DNA from: Luteolibacter sp. LG18
GTDB taxonomy: Bacteria; Verrucomicrobiota; Verrucomicrobiia; Verrucomicrobiales; Akkermansiaceae
Direction: 5' to 3'
Assembly (NCBI RefSeq): GCF_036322585.1
Contig: NZ_AP024600.1
Span: 3,844,001-3,908,000, forward strand
Length of the DNA stretch: 64,000 nucleotides
Shown here: positions 63,601 through 64,000 of the stretch, one piece after another
How the letters are laid out: every line of letters starts with the position of its first letter
Position numbering within the stretch: the first letter of the stretch is position 1
Notes under the pieces: generated by a model
Database searches by the model: none
What the model saw: the letters and a program-made list of their open reading frames with translations, nothing else
Told to the model about the DNA's origin: nothing
Made by a program: the position numbers and the translations under genes

Positions 63601-63771
63601 GAGGCGGTGGCCGCTGGCGATGTGACCTGGACGCTCCAGAAGTCCACCGACCTCGGAGCGACCGATCCCTGGACCACCGTGACGCCGACGGTCAACAACT
63701 CGACCACGATCTCCTACGCATTGCCCACCGGCCTGCCGAAGGTCTTCGTGCGGTTGATCGTGACCAAATGA
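60622..63771 (+). CDS. Autotransporter-associated beta-strand-repeat protein with long internal repeats
   Basis: A 1049-residue secreted protein. Signal peptide about residues 1-41 (LALGGILTLLAASEVAAA), then TATWSGISSANWSDAGNW, the standard opening. The body is built of 255- and 257-residue tandem units (starting at about Asp172, Asp427 and Asp684, each with GTLVLNKASTGSIHALG-type segments) that contain PATR elements such as GSANTYTGITTIGG. The C-terminal 110 residues form the same module as in two other proteins here (DFDHDGVSNLMEYALGTSP; KVFVRLIVTK). No barrel domain is present. ATG 60622 begins the signal peptide; a longer reading overlaps the AraC gene. Confidence 0.87.
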   Translation: MKPRVLSFLSSPQRRDGRRLTAHLTLALGGILTLLAASEVAAATATWSGISSANWSDAGNWDVLPNATGDTLVFAGSSNLSTSNDLVTGVAGLTFDASAGAFTLAGNALSVSSGGSIVNNSSAAQSIGLAITNAGVTSVNAASGAIGFTGSVSGNSLAVSGGSVVTLGGATDNVGLGANVTNGTLVLAKTSSGTVHALGADLTIGAGGTLRLAGTGGDQIFYNQTVNLTDASAVFDLNGVSEAVGKLQGAGGTVLNNAASTTGTLTIGTGTNASNLSNILLANGAGTTALTTNAGGTFTLGSANTYTGITTIGGVVTAPVLASGGVASSIGASTSAAANLVISGGGTLKYTGASVTIDRSVTIGSSGGLIEVTSGATALVMAGVTTGGNTLTKSGAGSLEFTALVGGAGGAKVAVTGGSATLSGSTDNSFLGANVTGGTLVLNKASTGSIHALGSDATIASGGTLKLSGSGNDQIYFNSAVNMTGAGAVFDLNGKNEEIGKLQGAGGTVLNNATSTTSVLTIGGGTNACDFSNIVLANGTGTLAVTARNVSGVSYVFGSANTYTGVTTIGGISTVPVLANGGVASSIGASGSAAANLVVTGGGTLKYTGGSATIDRSMTIGSSGGILEVTSGTTALVVGGASVGGNTLTKSGAGSLEFTAAVGGTAGAKLTVTGGTATLSGAADDSFLAADVSNGTLVLNKASTGSIHALGGSVTVGTGGLLKLAGTGGDQMFYQSSVTLSATGATFDLNGRSEGLNGLTGVAGAIVTNNGTGASTLNLGNNGPTTTFAGTIQNGATGSIAVSISGLGSPNITFSGANTYSGDTTLGGSSVTFNLTSTGSLTFYPGASNVTNSLKGTGTASLDGTFNFNLTGAAIADGNAWQIIAPGLLSTTTIGANFQVPGFTKTGSDWIKVDGSKTWTFTPSTGVLWVAVTTAAGYDTWASTHGIAGEPATGDFDHDGVSNLMEYALGTSPTASTTAGSFSGGTVSFSKGSEAVAAGDVTWTLQKSTDLGATDPWTTVTPTVNNSTTISYALPTGLPKVFVRLIVTK
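61132..62900. repeat. Tandem 765-771-bp repeats inside the beta-strand gene
   Basis: Corresponding aspartate codons lie at 61135, 61900 and 62671, giving unit lengths of 765 and 771 bases; the third unit is partial. Matching segments (for example GTLVLNKASTGSIHALG in units 2 and 3, and GSSGG...LEVTSG, GGNTLTKSGAGSLEFTA in units 1 and 2) are close enough to imply duplication. Confidence 0.75.
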
Positions 63772-63780
63772 TCCCCCTTG

Positions 63781-63801
63781 GCCTCCGCCGAGTGCGGAGG
63801 C
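63781..63801 (+). terminator. Possible terminator hairpin after the beta-strand gene
   Basis: GCCTCCGC and GCGGAGGC form a perfect 8-bp stem with a CGAGT loop 10 bases after the stop. No T-run follows, so it would be an atypical terminator. Confidence 0.4.
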
Positions 63802-64000
63802 GGGCCGGACCGCGGGTGCACCCATCTCAATCCAGATTGCAGAAAGTCGCCCTAGGCGCGCTCCGGCGAGTGACCTTATAGTGTTTCCTCATGAAACCTC
63901 GGCCCGCCTTCCATCGGTCTCCGGTGGAAGGCGGTGTCTGACCCGGGTTTCGATCCCTTTGAATGATTGCCGTGACCACCGCGTTTTCACCCAACCCAGC
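63802..64000. other. Right-edge intergenic region with hairpin and possible small ORF
   Basis: No confident gene. CCGCCTTCCA (63904-63913) and TGGAAGGCGG (63925-63934) form a strong stem. A 16-codon frame starting at ATG 63892 covers it, and an ATG at 63964 could begin a gene that continues beyond the window. Confidence 0.35.

Noticed and set aside
60622..63771. Repeats in the beta-strand gene as a CRISPR array
   Set aside because: Units are over 700 bases, coding and in frame; no short direct repeats with unique spacers anywhere in the window.
60559..63825. 1088-codon open frame antisense to the last beta-strand protein
   Set aside because: Mirror of a repetitive GC-rich gene; repeats follow the sense gene.

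Overview
The window is high-GC DNA from a member of the Verrucomicrobia, probably Verrucomicrobiae of the Luteolibacter/Haloferula kind. This is inferred from family content: a DUF1800/DUF1501 gene pair with giant adhesin-like N-termini, autotransporter-associated beta-strand-repeat proteins, a PEP-CTERM protein, an ECF sigma factor next to a Ser/Thr kinase, and GH78 rhamnosidases with Verrucomicrobia-style C-terminal modules. An LpxA gene shows a Gram-negative envelope. No 16S rRNA or other decisive marker is present.

Layout. 0-3.7 kb: dnaB, a small lipoprotein-like gene, lpxA and a LON-domain protein. 3.7-6.8 kb: an FG-GAP/Calx-beta secreted protein. 6.8-13.8 kb: a LysR regulator divergent from a complete RND efflux operon (adaptor, pump, outer-membrane channel) that ends in a clear terminator. 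14-20.6 kb: DUF1800, DUF1501 and a pseudopilin-like protein. 20.6-24.5 kb: a ZnuA-type metal-binding protein, an AT-rich non-coding stretch with DnaA boxes (candidate replication origin), a CbiX chelatase with its DR2241-type iron-sulfur partner, a lipoate-ligase-like protein, and tRNA-Pro. 24.5-28.3 kb: an integrase-like remnant against the tRNA, then a sigma-factor/kinase pair on the minus strand. 28.5-41.1 kb: a PEP-CTERM protein, a beta-strand-repeat protein and two GH78 alpha-L-rhamnosidases. 41.2-43 kb: IS5 debris and gene fragments. 43.1-54.8 kb: a tightly packed seven-gene run on the plus strand. 55.4-58.4 kb: altronate dehydratase and tagaturonate/altronate oxidoreductase. 58.6-63.8 kb: a TM/glycine-rich protein, a small AraC-type regulator and a large beta-strand-repeat protein.

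Working together: the rhamnosidases plus uxaA/uxaB fit use of pectic (rhamnogalacturonan-like) polysaccharide, with rhamnose released outside the cytoplasm and hexuronate metabolised inside. The most unusual part is the 43.1-54.8 kb operon: a c-type cytochrome, a cyclooxygenase/alpha-dioxygenase-like haem peroxidase, a membrane-anchored patatin-type lipase, a phospholipase-D-like protein, a subtilisin-like lipoprotein protease, a small lectin-like lipoprotein and an unknown protein. It resembles a bacterial 'release a fatty acid, then oxygenate it' pathway and is bordered by decayed mobile DNA on both sides.

Limits: everything was read by eye from the sequence. Family names come from motifs, lengths and gene order; no database search, folding or skew calculation was run.
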